Shown piece by piece: positions 50,240 to 61,587 of a stretch of DNA of 64,000 nt. The notes beneath the pieces were generated by a model that searched no databases, had not been told where the DNA came from, and was given only the letters and a program-made list of their open reading frames with translations. The stretch's first letter is position 1, and the number at the start of each line of letters is the position of its first letter. The DNA is from Rhodoplanes serenus. Its GTDB lineage: Bacteria > Pseudomonadota > Alphaproteobacteria > Rhizobiales > Xanthobacteraceae. Both the position numbers and the translations under genes were made by a program. The DNA lies in contig CAMDDZ010000016.1 of the NCBI GenBank assembly GCA_945893145.1, positions 1 through 64,000 of the forward strand. Direction: 5' to 3'.

Positions 50240-51634
50240 CTGACTGCACCCGATCCCCGGCAAGTTTTAGCGGCGCTCTGGCGACTCACAGACCAGCCCG
50301 AAGCCGCATTGGCTGACGTCGAACTCACCGGCGCCGAGCCGGCGCTGCCCTCCTCGTTCGCGGTCGGCACCGCGGCGCAGGCCAGCATTGCGGCGGCTGC
50401 GCTGGCGGCCAGCGAATTGTGGCGGCTGCGCACCGGCCGGCGGCAATCGATCCGCGTCGATATGCGCGCTGCCGCAATCGAGTTCCGCAGTGACCACTAC
50501 GTGCGCGTGGATGGCAAACCGGTGGCCGAGACCTGGGACAAGATCGCGGGCCTGTACCGCTGCGGCGACGGACGCTTCGTGCGCGTGCACACTAATTTTG
50601 CGCACCACCGGAATGGCCTGCTCGCGCTGTTGCGCTGCGACTACGACCGCGCGTCGGTGCAGCGCGCATTGGCAGGATGGCAGACCGAGGCATTGGAAAC
50701 CGCGGCGGCCGAGGCGGGCCTCGTGGCGACGGCAACGCGATCGTTCGCGGAATGGGATGCGCATCCGCAGGGGCGCGCGGTCGCGGGCTTGCCGCTGTTC
50801 TCCATCGAACGGATCGGCGATGCGCCGCCCGTGCCTCTGTCCGCGGGCGACCGGCCACTTGCGGGCATCCGGGTGCTGGACCTCACTCGCGTCATCGCCG
50901 GCCCGGTGTGCGGGCGCACGCTCGCGGTCCATGGCGCCGACGTGCTGACGGTCACGGCCGCGCATTTGCCGGCCATGATGCCGCTGGTGGTCGACAACGG
51001 ACGCGGCAAGCTGTCGGCATCGCTCGACCTGCGCGAGGCCAGTGCGCGCGCGAGGCTTACAGCGCTGCTGCGGCAGGCCGATGTGTTCGTGCAGGGCTAT
51101 CGGCCCGGCGCCATTGCGCGACATGGCTTCGGGCCGCAGGAGCTGGCGCGCATCCGGCCGGGCATCGTCTGCGTCTCGCTCAGCGCATACGGCCACGTGG
51201 GTCCGTGGGCGGGACGGCGCGGCTTCGACTCGCTGGTGCAGAACGCCAACGGCCTCAACATGGCCGAAGCCGCAGCCGCAGCCGCAACGGAGCCGAAGCC
51301 CCTGCCGACGCAGGCGCTCGACCACGCCACCGGTTTCTTGATGGCGTTTGCCGCGATGTCGGCGCTGGCGCGTCGGGCGACGCAGAGTGGAAGCTGGCAT
51401 GTGCGCGTCTCGCTGGCCCAGACCGGTCATTGGTTCCGCAATCTTGGACGCATCGAGGGTCTGGCGTGTCCGGACCCTGGCCTCGACGACGTGCGGGATC
51501 GTTTGGATGAGGGCCCGTCAGGCTTCGGGCGCCTGACGTCGGTGCGCCACGCGGCCACGCTGTCGGAAACGCCGCCGCATTGGGCGCGGCCGTCCGTGCC
51601 GCTCGGCACCCATGCGCCGGAGTGGCCGGCTTAG
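50240..51634 (+). CDS. CaiB/BaiF CoA-transferase family protein, probable CTG start
   Basis: RVLDLTRVIAGPVCGRTLAVHGADVLTV; FVQGYRPGAIARHGFGPQEL; GRRGFDSLVQNANGL. N-terminus TAPDPRQVLAALWRLTDQPEAAL lies upstream of the ORF-track start (TTG 50309). Confidence 0.85.
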   Translation: MTAPDPRQVLAALWRLTDQPEAALADVELTGAEPALPSSFAVGTAAQASIAAAALAASELWRLRTGRRQSIRVDMRAAAIEFRSDHYVRVDGKPVAETWDKIAGLYRCGDGRFVRVHTNFAHHRNGLLALLRCDYDRASVQRALAGWQTEALETAAAEAGLVATATRSFAEWDAHPQGRAVAGLPLFSIERIGDAPPVPLSAGDRPLAGIRVLDLTRVIAGPVCGRTLAVHGADVLTVTAAHLPAMMPLVVDNGRGKLSASLDLREASARARLTALLRQADVFVQGYRPGAIARHGFGPQELARIRPGIVCVSLSAYGHVGPWAGRRGFDSLVQNANGLNMAEAAAAAATEPKPLPTQALDHATGFLMAFAAMSALARRATQSGSWHVRVSLAQTGHWFRNLGRIEGLACPDPGLDDVRDRLDEGPSGFGRLTSVRHAATLSETPPHWARPSVPLGTHAPEWPA

Positions 51635-52152
51635 GATTCGGCCGAGGCTTGGCCGTCCTCCCAGGCCCGCCACTTGCGCTTGGAATTGATCGAACCCGCT
51701 GGGTTGCATACGACGCAGCGGCAGAAGAAGCGCTCGCGGACCTTCGGCTCGTATCGCCAGCCGACGTTACGCGGCAGCCGGCGGATACGATGGATTTCCT
51801 TCGCGGCGATCCGGCGCGGCAGGACGATTTCCATGCCAAGCGGATCGGCGGCGGCCATGAATTCGCCGACCGCACGAGCAGCCGGCAGCGTCATGGGCTC
51901 GCGTCCAAAGTGCCCGAACAGCACCGGCTCGTCATCGCGGACCCGGAAATAGACGCCCCACATTGTGTGGGCCGCGTGGCCGTCGATGAGCACGCGAAAT
52001 CGCTTCAACTCGCGCAGCCATTGGTGGGTGACGACAAAATTCGGTAGCACGGGCGTTGCGAACACCCCCTGCATGTGTCGCGCAATACCGATACCGCTCC
52101 GGCGGATGGCCGCGACGTTCTTCTCGGGCGTGATGTGGACGAGCAGCGGCAT
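51631..52152 (-). CDS. conserved hypothetical protein, possibly ADP-ribosyltransferase-like, with Cys-rich C-terminal motif
   Basis: MPLLVHITPEKNVAAIRRSGIGIARHMQGVFATPVLP...; FFCRCVVCNPAGSINSKRKWRAW. Confidence 0.6.
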   Translation of the reverse strand: MPLLVHITPEKNVAAIRRSGIGIARHMQGVFATPVLPNFVVTHQWLRELKRFRVLIDGHAAHTMWGVYFRVRDDEPVLFGHFGREPMTLPAARAVGEFMAAADPLGMEIVLPRRIAAKEIHRIRRLPRNVGWRYEPKVRERFFCRCVVCNPAGSINSKRKWRAWEDGQASAES

Positions 52153-52170
52153 CGAGAGACTGGAGAGTTG

Positions 52171-54087
<1,917 letters not shown>

Positions 54088-54154
54088 CTAATCCTATCTA
54101 CCGTTGGTAACGACAGCCTTACGCTGGAAGGAGAGAATCTCTTGCCCGTGGCTA

Positions 54155-54198
54155 CCAATGGGTTACTCATTGGACCGGTGACCCATTGGACAGGTTAC
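54155..54198. repeat. overlapping inverted/direct repeats (CCAATGGGT...ACCCATTGG; CCAATG...CATTGG; 2x CATTGGAC; 2x GGTTAC)
   Basis: Read directly; lies in the divergent terB-like/queF intergenic region. Confidence 0.7.
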
Positions 54199-54227
54199 TT
54201 GGCGCGGGCGGCTCACGGAAAACATCG

Positions 54228-54689
54228 ATGGCTCGCAATTCTCGCTCGCTGACGCATCTCGGCCGGCCCTCTGTTCTGCCCGTCTCACCCGCGAAGGCCG
54301 CGCTCGACCGGGTCGCCAATCCGCATCCCGATACGAATTACGTGGCGCGTTTCACAGCGCCCGAATTCACCACGCTTTGCCCGATCACTGGGCAGCCGGA
54401 CTTCGCGCATCTGGTCATCGACTACGTGCCGGGGCGTTTCCTCGTGGAGTCGAAGTCCCTGAAGCTTTATTTCGCGAGCTTCCGCAATCACGGCGCCTTC
54501 CACGAAGACTGCACCATCGCGATCGGCAAGCGGCTCGCGAGCCTGCTCAAGCCGAAGTGGCTGCGCATCGGCGGCTATTGGTATCCGCGCGGCGGCATCC
54601 CGATCGACGTGTTTTGGCAGACCGGACGATTGCCCAAAGGCGTCTGGGTGCCGGATCAGGGCGTCGCGCCCTATCGCGGTCGCGGCTGA
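54228..54689 (+). CDS. queF: NADPH-dependent 7-cyano-7-deazaguanine reductase
   Basis: [54 protein letters not shown]. Confidence 0.95.
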   Translation: MARNSRSLTHLGRPSVLPVSPAKAALDRVANPHPDTNYVARFTAPEFTTLCPITGQPDFAHLVIDYVPGRFLVESKSLKLYFASFRNHGAFHEDCTIAIGKRLASLLKPKWLRIGGYWYPRGGIPIDVFWQTGRLPKGVWVPDQGVAPYRGRG

Positions 54690-55312
54690 AGGCGTACCGC
54701 GGCAAGCGCCGCGAGAAACCCGCCGATTTCTTCCTTCACATCAGACGCGCGCATCACGCCGCCCATTACGGCTGCGCCATGAGCGCCGGCACGCAAAACT
54801 TCGCCAACGCGGCCAGCCGTGATCCCGCCAATCGCAAGCCCGGGCATCGGTGATTGCGTGATCACCTCCGCGAGTCCGGCCGGGCGAAGCGCAGGCCCAT
54901 AGCCCGGTTTACTGGCGGTCTCGAATACGGGACCGACGACAAGGTAGTCAGGCGCCGCAGTGAGCTGTTCGATTTCGCTCACTCCATGGATCGACAGTCC
55001 AATCAGCGCGCGAGGACCCAGCAGTTCTCGCGCCGCTGCAACATCGCTGCCAGCGCCAAGGTGTACCCCGTCAATGCCTGCGGCGACTGCCGTGCTGGCA
55101 TCGCCGTGCAGGGTTAGTTTGGCGCCGAACTTTTGCGCCACCGGCTTGAGGCTTTGCGCCAGCGCGATCTGCTCTTCAATCGGCAAATCCTTTTCGCGCA
55201 GGCTCGCCCATCGGCAGCCTGCCGCAAACGCTTCTTCCAGAATATCGGACAGCGGCCGCCGCGCCTGCGCGCGGTCTGTAATCAGTAGAAGCGGTGGCTC
55301 AGGCAACCTCAA
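54671..55312 (-). CDS. thiE: thiamine phosphate synthase, TTG start
   Basis: [57 protein letters not shown] overlapping the thiG stop (TTGA). Confidence 0.88.
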   Translation of the reverse strand: MRLPEPPLLLITDRAQARRPLSDILEEAFAAGCRWASLREKDLPIEEQIALAQSLKPVAQKFGAKLTLHGDASTAVAAGIDGVHLGAGSDVAAARELLGPRALIGLSIHGVSEIEQLTAAPDYLVVGPVFETASKPGYGPALRPAGLAEVITQSPMPGLAIGGITAGRVGEVLRAGAHGAAVMGGVMRASDVKEEIGGFLAALAAVRLQPRPR

Positions 55313-56085
55313 GTGCCGACCAGGCCGAACTGCGGACTCGATGGCTCCGCGTGGGTTCGTCGCGGAATCCGGCCGGCCAGCCGGGCCAGCCGGCCGGCGC
55401 TGACCGCATCCCGCATGGCCGCGGCCATTTGCACCGGGTGGCGGGCTTTCGACACCGCGGTGTTGAGAAGCACGGCCGCGCAACCGAGCTCCATGGCAAG
55501 CGCCGCCTCGGACGCAGTGCCGATGCCGGCATCGAGCACCACCGGCACCGTCGAGCGTGTGCAGATCAGCTCGATCAGATGCGGATTGCACACCCCCAAG
55601 CCGGAACCGATCGGCGCGCCGAGCGGCATCACGGCAGCGGCGCCGGCGTCGGCAAGCTTGCGGCAGGTGACCGGGTCGTCGTTGCAATAGGGCAGCACGA
55701 TAAAGCCCTTGGCCGCGAGCGTCGCTGTGGCTTGAACGAGTTGCTCGACATCCGGGTAGAGCAGTTCGCGATCGCCGATCACCTCGAGCTTGATCCAATC
55801 GGTCGCCAGCGCCTCGCGCGCAAGCTCTGCGGTGAGCACCGCATCCTTGGCGGTCTGGCAGCCGGCGGTGTTCGGCAGGAGTTGCGCCCGCCCGGTCAGC
55901 AGCTCCGCAATGCTCTCGCTTTCGCCCGCAAGATTCATGCGCCGGATCGATACCGTGACCATCTCGGTGCCGCTTGCCGCCACGGCGTCCAGCATGACCT
56001 GCTGATTGGGATAGCCGGCCGAGCCGAGAAACAGCCGAGAGCGGAATTCACGGCCTGCGATCTTGAGCGTGTCGGTCATTGTCAT
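55309..56085 (-). CDS. thiG: thiazole synthase
   Basis: [27 protein letters not shown]...[16 protein letters not shown]...[32 protein letters not shown]. Confidence 0.96.
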   Translation of the reverse strand: MTMTDTLKIAGREFRSRLFLGSAGYPNQQVMLDAVAASGTEMVTVSIRRMNLAGESESIAELLTGRAQLLPNTAGCQTAKDAVLTAELAREALATDWIKLEVIGDRELLYPDVEQLVQATATLAAKGFIVLPYCNDDPVTCRKLADAGAAAVMPLGAPIGSGLGVCNPHLIELICTRSTVPVVLDAGIGTASEAALAMELGCAAVLLNTAVSKARHPVQMAAAMRDAVSAGRLARLAGRIPRRTHAEPSSPQFGLVGT

Positions 56086-56089
56086 CACC

Positions 56090-56302
56090 TCACCCACCCT
56101 GCTTCGCCAGCACGATCTCGATCTGATCGCCGGCCGCGAGCCGCGTCTGTGTCCAGTCGGCGCGCCGCACCAGCGCGCCATTATGGGCGACCGCAATGCC
56201 ACGCCCTTCCGGCGTGATGCCGCGTTCGGCGATCAGAGCTGCCAAGGTCGCGGCCGACAGCGGCTCGTCCTGGCCGTTCACGCGGATCGTTGCGTCGGTC
56301 AT
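56090..56302 (-). CDS. thiS: sulfur carrier protein ThiS
   Basis: [19 protein letters not shown]...VVLAKQGG-type C-terminal GG ([10 protein letters not shown]). Confidence 0.94.
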   Translation of the reverse strand: MTDATIRVNGQDEPLSAATLAALIAERGITPEGRGIAVAHNGALVRRADWTQTRLAAGDQIEIVLAKQGG

Positions 56303-56314
56303 GGTGCGCCTCTC

Positions 56315-57472
56315 CTACGCGGCCTTCGCGGCGGCAAAGCGGTCGAGGCCGAACGGACGCACGATCGGATCGAGCGTGCCGTCCAACACACAGCGCGCGA
56401 CGACGTCGGCGGTGAGCGGCGCCAGCAGCACGCCGTTGCGGTGATGGCCGGTGGCATAGATCAGCCCTTCGATCAGGCTTGGGCCGATGATAGGCGCATC
56501 GTCGCGGCTGCCGGGCCGGTGTCCGACCCACATTTCCGCGACCGGCAGTTCCTCGATGGCGGGAATGACCCGCCAGGCGGCTTCAAGCAGCGCCAGGATA
56601 CCGCCTGCGGTCAGCGATGTGTCGAAGCCCTTCTCCTCGACAGTCGCGCCGACCAGCAGCCGGCCGTCGCGGCGCGGCACTAGATAAACGCCAGGCGCCC
56701 AGACGACGTGATTCAGCAGCGGCTGCGCTGCATTCATTTGCAAGCAGATCATCTGTCCCTTCACAGGGCGGACCGGCACGCGTGCTTCGGCTGGCAGGCC
56801 TGCGATGGAGCGTGACCAGGCGCCAGCAGCGAGCACAATCGCGTCGGCGGCAAAGCGGCTGCCGTCGTCGAGCACGAGATGCGACACGCGCCCACCCGCG
56901 ATGGCGATTTCCTGCACCGGCGTGTGCTCGCGGATGACGGCGCCGGCGGCTTCGGCGGCAGCCCGCAACGCGGTTGCGACCTTGCGATTGTCGACCTGAT
57001 GATCCTCGGGACTGAACACCGCGCCCGCGATGTTGGCCACATGCGGCTCGCGGCGGCGCAACTCGGCGGTCGAAATCCATTCCACCGGAAGATCAAGACT
57101 GTGTTGGAATTCAAGCTGATGTTTGAGCCGCGCCTGCTCGTCGGCGGTCGGCGCGAGCACCAGCGTGCCCTCGCGCCGCAGATCGACCGAAAGCCTGCTC
57201 GCCTCCTCCAATTCGGCCGCAAAGGCTGGCCAGCGAGCTTGGCCTTCGCGGCACAGCGCGATCAGCCGTTCTTCGCCAGGTTCTGCTTCCGCGCAGGCCG
57301 CCAGCATGCCGGCGGCCGCATGTGTCGCGCCGTGGCCCGTCGCGCCGCTGTCGAACACGGTGACATCCGCGCCGCATTGCGCCAGCCGCCATGCGATGGA
57401 AAGTCCGATGATACCGCCGCCGATGACGGCGGTTTTCGGCTGGTCTGAATTGCGTCGCGGCGGCTGTAGCAT
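56315..57472 (-). CDS. thiO: glycine oxidase ThiO
   Basis: KTAVIGGGIIGLSIAWRLAQCGADVTVFD; GHHRNGVLLAPLTA; start trimmed to 57472 because the ORF extension runs through the riboswitch. Confidence 0.93.
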   Translation of the reverse strand: MLQPPRRNSDQPKTAVIGGGIIGLSIAWRLAQCGADVTVFDSGATGHGATHAAAGMLAACAEAEPGEERLIALCREGQARWPAFAAELEEASRLSVDLRREGTLVLAPTADEQARLKHQLEFQHSLDLPVEWISTAELRRREPHVANIAGAVFSPEDHQVDNRKVATALRAAAEAAGAVIREHTPVQEIAIAGGRVSHLVLDDGSRFAADAIVLAAGAWSRSIAGLPAEARVPVRPVKGQMICLQMNAAQPLLNHVVWAPGVYLVPRRDGRLLVGATVEEKGFDTSLTAGGILALLEAAWRVIPAIEELPVAEMWVGHRPGSRDDAPIIGPSLIEGLIYATGHHRNGVLLAPLTADVVARCVLDGTLDPIVRPFGLDRFAAAKAA

Positions 57473-57475
57473 CCG

Positions 57476-57556
57476 CGCCTCCCTTCGCTGGTGTGAGCCA
57501 GACAGGTTCGATGGGTGTGATCTCAGCCGCGCATCTGCGCGACACCCCAGGCGAGC
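57476..57556 (-). ncRNA. TPP (THI-box) riboswitch upstream of thiOSGE
   Basis: Minus strand: TGGGGTGTC...GGCTGAGATCACACCCATCGAACCTGTCTGGCTCACACCAGCGAAGGGA matches the TPP aptamer core. Confidence 0.93.
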
Positions 57557-57616
57557 CGGTATGATCGCGGTTTTCGCCCGCCCCGGCAAGCCCCGCGGTG
57601 CGCCGGGAACCGGCGG

Positions 57617-58771
57617 CTAGATTTTGGGCTTCACCAACAGCTGCGCGCTGACCACGCCGACAATCGCCATGGCGACCGCCGCGATGGTGAGCGTGGCAGC
57701 CGGACCCAGCGTCTCGATGCCGAGCCCATAGACGATGGGGCTCAAGCCGCCGCCGACGAAGAACGAGAAGGTGTGAAACGCCACGGCCGAGCTGCGGGTC
57801 GCCGGGGCAAACTCCGTGACATAAACCTGAATGCTGGCGTGCAGCATGTAGAAGCCGCAACCCATCACCGCAAAGGCCAGCGCTTGCACCAGCCAGGACG
57901 GCCCGAACGCAACCACCAGCAGCCCAAGCGCGACGAGCCCGCCGCCCACCATCATGACCCGCTTCTGGCCGAACCAGTTGAGCAACTGGCGCACGCTCAG
58001 CGAATAGACCATGCCGCCGACCGCGAAGGCCGCGACCACGAGGCCGGCAATCGAAGCGCGCGGCTCGCCGCCCGCCAGCAACAGCACTGCGACGTAAGGA
58101 AAGATGCCGAACAGGAAGAAGCCTTCCAGCGCCACCGTCGCGTAGCAAATACGTGCATTGTGGATCCGCAAGATTTCGCGGTAGCGGCGCGCCACCGCGC
58201 CGATGTGAAGCGGATGCCTTTCGGTGGCCGGAACATGGCGCAGACCGAGGATGCTGAGCACAAGGGCGGCGAGCGTAATGACGCCGAGCAGCACGAACGT
58301 GCCGCGCCAATGGATCGCGTCCGCGACGACGCCAGCTGCCGCTGCGCCGAGCAGATTGCCCGAGATGGTGCCGGCGAGCAGCCGCCCGATGGCGACCTGC
58401 CGCTGCGCCACCGGCACCAGATCGGAAATCATCGCCATGCCGATCGGAAAGCTGCCGCCGCAGGCCACGCCCGTCAGGATGCGAAGCACCAGCAATTGCG
58501 AAAATGATGTCGCGAGCGCGGAGAGAAACGACACGGCCGCGAGCAATGCCAAACACGCGATCATCACACGCGCCTTGCCGAGCGCATCGGCCACCGGACC
58601 GAGCAGTGGCTGCGCGAGACCGTAAGCCGCGAAGCCCGCCGCCAGCATGGCGGCGGTGGTCGGCGTGACGCCGAGGTCGGTGGCGATCTGCGGTATTACC
58701 GGATCTACGGCGCGCACCGAGAGCGCGGAAGCAAACGTGAGGAAGCTCACCACATTGAGCGTGCGGTTCAT
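57617..58771 (-). CDS. MFS transporter (copy A)
   Basis: 12-TM-type sequence, MNRTLNVVSFLTFASALSVRAVDPVIPQIATDLGV. Confidence 0.88.
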   Translation of the reverse strand: MNRTLNVVSFLTFASALSVRAVDPVIPQIATDLGVTPTTAAMLAAGFAAYGLAQPLLGPVADALGKARVMIACLALLAAVSFLSALATSFSQLLVLRILTGVACGGSFPIGMAMISDLVPVAQRQVAIGRLLAGTISGNLLGAAAAGVVADAIHWRGTFVLLGVITLAALVLSILGLRHVPATERHPLHIGAVARRYREILRIHNARICYATVALEGFFLFGIFPYVAVLLLAGGEPRASIAGLVVAAFAVGGMVYSLSVRQLLNWFGQKRVMMVGGGLVALGLLVVAFGPSWLVQALAFAVMGCGFYMLHASIQVYVTEFAPATRSSAVAFHTFSFFVGGGLSPIVYGLGIETLGPAATLTIAAVAMAIVGVVSAQLLVKPKI

Positions 58772-60027
58772 TGCGCGGTCCGCACCGGATGGCGCAGGAG
58801 CCGCGAGCAGACCAGGCTGATGCCGAGGATGACGAAGGCGCCGAAGAAGATCGTCGGCTCCGGCCCGCTGTGGGCGAAGCCAAAACCGTAGATCACCGGG
58901 CCGATCGCCTGCCCCATATAGAAACTCGAGGAGTGCAGCGAGGCGGCGGCACCGCGCGCTGTCTGCGACAGGTCGGTGACGTGAAGCTGTATGCAGCCGT
59001 GGAGGAAATAGAAACCAAGGCCGAACACGATGAACACCGCGATCTGCACCTGCCAGGGGAAGTGAAACGCGATCAACGCAAGGCCCGTTGCGGCGAAAAC
59101 GCCGCCGAGCAGCATCAGGCGGCGCTCCGGAATGAGGCGGATCAGGTACGGGATGAACACCGAATAGACGATGCCGCCGATCGCGAAGCACGCGATCAAC
59201 AAGCCCGCGATCGAGGCACGCATCTCGCCGGCCTTGTGCAGCAGTATCGCCACATAGGGAAACAGGCCGTGGATGAAGATCGCTTCGAGGAACACCGAGC
59301 CGAAGCAAATCTTGGCGCGCGGGTCGGCAAAGATGCTGCGGAAGTTTGCTGCGACGGCTTCGCGGTTGAAGGGTTTCGGCGCCGGGCGTTTGATGTTCTG
59401 GAACGCGATATAGGCCAGGATCGCAGTCGCGAGCGCGAACGCGCCGAGCACCCAGAACGTTCCGCGCCAGCCGAAGACGTCGCCGATCACGCCGGCAATC
59501 GAAGAGCCCAGAACGTTGGCGGTCAGCGCTACGCCAAGGAGCCGCGCAATAGCGACCTGGCGCTGATGGATCGGCACCAGGTCACCGACCAGCGCCATGG
59601 CAATTGGAAACACACCGCCAGCGACGAGACCCGCCAGAATCCGCATCGCCACCAGAAACGGAAAACTCGTCGCCAGCGCGCAGGCGAGCGCCGCCAGCGC
59701 CACGATCAACACGCAGGCGTTCATCAACCGGGTCTTGCCGACGAAGTCGGCGGTGACGCCGAGCACGGGCTGAACCATGGCGTAAGGAAACGCGAAGGCG
59801 GTCGACAGCAGCGCCGCGGTCTTCACGTCGATCGCAAGATCCGACGCGATCATTGGAATCACCGGATCGATCGCGCGCGTGAACAGGGTCTGCGCGAACA
59901 CCACGAGGCAGACGATTTTCAGGACGGGCGGGATGGCGGGGCTCGTTCGATCACGGCCAATGTCTGGAATTGCGCCGCTTTGGACAACGGCTTCGCGTAG
60001 GCCACAACGGCCATTTGCGCAACCCAC
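58768..60027 (-). CDS. MFS transporter (copy B, paralogue of copy A)
   Basis: FTRAIDPVIPMIASDLAIDVKTAALLSTAFAFPYAMVQPVLG; 4-nt overlap with copy A; exact N-terminus uncertain. Confidence 0.87.
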   Translation of the reverse strand: MGCANGRCGLREAVVQSGAIPDIGRDRTSPAIPPVLKIVCLVVFAQTLFTRAIDPVIPMIASDLAIDVKTAALLSTAFAFPYAMVQPVLGVTADFVGKTRLMNACVLIVALAALACALATSFPFLVAMRILAGLVAGGVFPIAMALVGDLVPIHQRQVAIARLLGVALTANVLGSSIAGVIGDVFGWRGTFWVLGAFALATAILAYIAFQNIKRPAPKPFNREAVAANFRSIFADPRAKICFGSVFLEAIFIHGLFPYVAILLHKAGEMRASIAGLLIACFAIGGIVYSVFIPYLIRLIPERRLMLLGGVFAATGLALIAFHFPWQVQIAVFIVFGLGFYFLHGCIQLHVTDLSQTARGAAASLHSSSFYMGQAIGPVIYGFGFAHSGPEPTIFFGAFVILGISLVCSRLLRHPVRTAQ

Positions 60028-61188
60028 CTATCCGACAATGGCGTGCGGCAAGAAGCGCGATGTGTTCTTGGTAATTGGGCTCAAGTCTTCCCGGATCGAG
60101 AGCCCGCAGGGCTGACCGGCCGCGAACCAGGAGCCGAGCACGGCGTAGTTGCCGTCGAGTTGGGGCAACGGGCTCAAAGCCTGCCTGATGAAACCTTCGG
60201 CGCCATAGGGGCCAGCGTCCTGGTCGACGGCGTGGCCCGCGACCACCAGTTCCACGTTGGCGCCCTCGCGCGAGTAGAGCGGCTTGCGCACATAGGAACT
60301 GCCGAGCTCAGCCGCCTTCTCGTCATCCTCGAAATAGCCTGGCAGTAAGTTCGGATGGCGCGGGAACATCGACCAAAGCAGCGGCAGGATGCCCTTGTTG
60401 GATAGGATCGCCTTCCAGGGCGGCTCGACGAATTGGGTCGCTGCGCCGGGCAGTGACGAGCCGAACGCCTCGCGCATCATCCATTCCCACGGGTAGAGCT
60501 TGAACATCAGTTCGATCGGCGCGTTGGCCATATCGACGAAGCCGCCGCGCGGCGCGCGCCCGATCGCTTCCATCGCCACGATCGTGGTTTGCAGGCCGGC
60601 TTGCCGCGCGCAATCCTCCAGATAAGTCAGCGTGCCAAGATCCTCCGCATTGCCGGTCATGCCGGCGAGGTGCAGCCGCCTGCCCTTGCCGATGTCTTGC
60701 CAGCCCGCGATCAGACGTTCGTGCAGCGAGTTGTACTGATCGGCGTCCTTCGGGACGATGCGGCGCGCCTTGGCGTCTTCCAGCCATTTCCATTGGAACA
60801 CCGCCGTTTCGAACACCGCGGTTGGTGTGTCGGCATTGTATTCGAGGAGTTTCGCCGGTCCGCTGCCGTCGTAGCGAAGATCGAAGCGGCCGTAGAGGCT
60901 CGGGTCGCCGCGCTTGAAGCTCGTCGCCAGCCAATTCCAGTATGACGGCGGGATGCGCAGAAGCTTGAGCATCCGCTCGTCGGCAACGGCGCGTGACACC
61001 AGCTCGCGGCACATGGCGTCGAGTTCGGCGGTGGGCGCCTCCAAGTCGCGCTCGATCTCCTCGAGCGTGAACGCGTAATAGGCGCGTTCGTCCCAGTAGC
61101 GCTCGCCATCGAGGGTGTGAAAGTCAAAGCCCATCTGCTCCGCGGCCGCGCGCCAATCCGCACGCTCGTCGCAGGAGATGCGCCGCAT
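60028..61188 (-). CDS. glutathionylspermidine synthase family protein (YgiC/YjfC-like)
   Basis: MRRISCDERADWRAAAEQMGFDFHTLDGERYWDERAYYAFTLEEIE...GRFDLRYDGSGPAKLLEYNADTPT...SYVRKPLYSREGANV. Confidence 0.92.
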   Translation of the reverse strand: MRRISCDERADWRAAAEQMGFDFHTLDGERYWDERAYYAFTLEEIERDLEAPTAELDAMCRELVSRAVADERMLKLLRIPPSYWNWLATSFKRGDPSLYGRFDLRYDGSGPAKLLEYNADTPTAVFETAVFQWKWLEDAKARRIVPKDADQYNSLHERLIAGWQDIGKGRRLHLAGMTGNAEDLGTLTYLEDCARQAGLQTTIVAMEAIGRAPRGGFVDMANAPIELMFKLYPWEWMMREAFGSSLPGAATQFVEPPWKAILSNKGILPLLWSMFPRHPNLLPGYFEDDEKAAELGSSYVRKPLYSREGANVELVVAGHAVDQDAGPYGAEGFIRQALSPLPQLDGNYAVLGSWFAAGQPCGLSIREDLSPITKNTSRFLPHAIVG

Positions 61189-61193
61189 CGTGA

Positions 61194-61580
61194 TCAGCTC
61201 GACGACGACATGGCGTGGCCGGTGGTGCCGAAGCCCACGCGCGAAACCGAACTGGACGACGACGAGCTGCTGCTCGGCGTTCCGCCGCGGCTTGTCAGCG
61301 CGACCGAACCCGGCGGCGTTGTCGAGGCCGTGCTGGAACTGCGCCAGAAGATGGGCCGCGACCAATGGCTGCCGTACCAATAATGATAGCCGGTCGATGT
61401 CGAGCGGCGCGGCTGACATGGCTCGGTTGTAGCCTTGCTGCCGATCGCGGGCGCGACGGTGGAACTCGCGGGCGTGCTGGGCGTCACGCAATCGGTGCGC
61501 GGCGATGTCATCGCATAGGCGCCGGCGCCGATGCCGGCGGTGCCCATCAGCAGCAGCGCAACCTGGGACGAGCGCTTCAT
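61194..61580 (-). CDS. YgiB/DUF1190-like secreted Ser-rich protein
   Basis: Signal-like MKRSSQVALLLMGTAGIGAGAYA; Ser/Gly-rich tail ending RVGFGTTGHAMSSSS; adjacent to YgiC-like gene. Confidence 0.6.
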   Translation of the reverse strand: MKRSSQVALLLMGTAGIGAGAYAMTSPRTDCVTPSTPASSTVAPAIGSKATTEPCQPRRSTSTGYHYWYGSHWSRPIFWRSSSTASTTPPGSVALTSRGGTPSSSSSSSSSVSRVGFGTTGHAMSSSS

Positions 61581-61587
61581 GGCCGCC

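Noticed and set aside
57111-58883. 590-aa minus-strand ORF across thiO/riboswitch/MFS
   Set aside because: Out of frame with both thiO and MFS copy A, low-complexity Arg-rich translation
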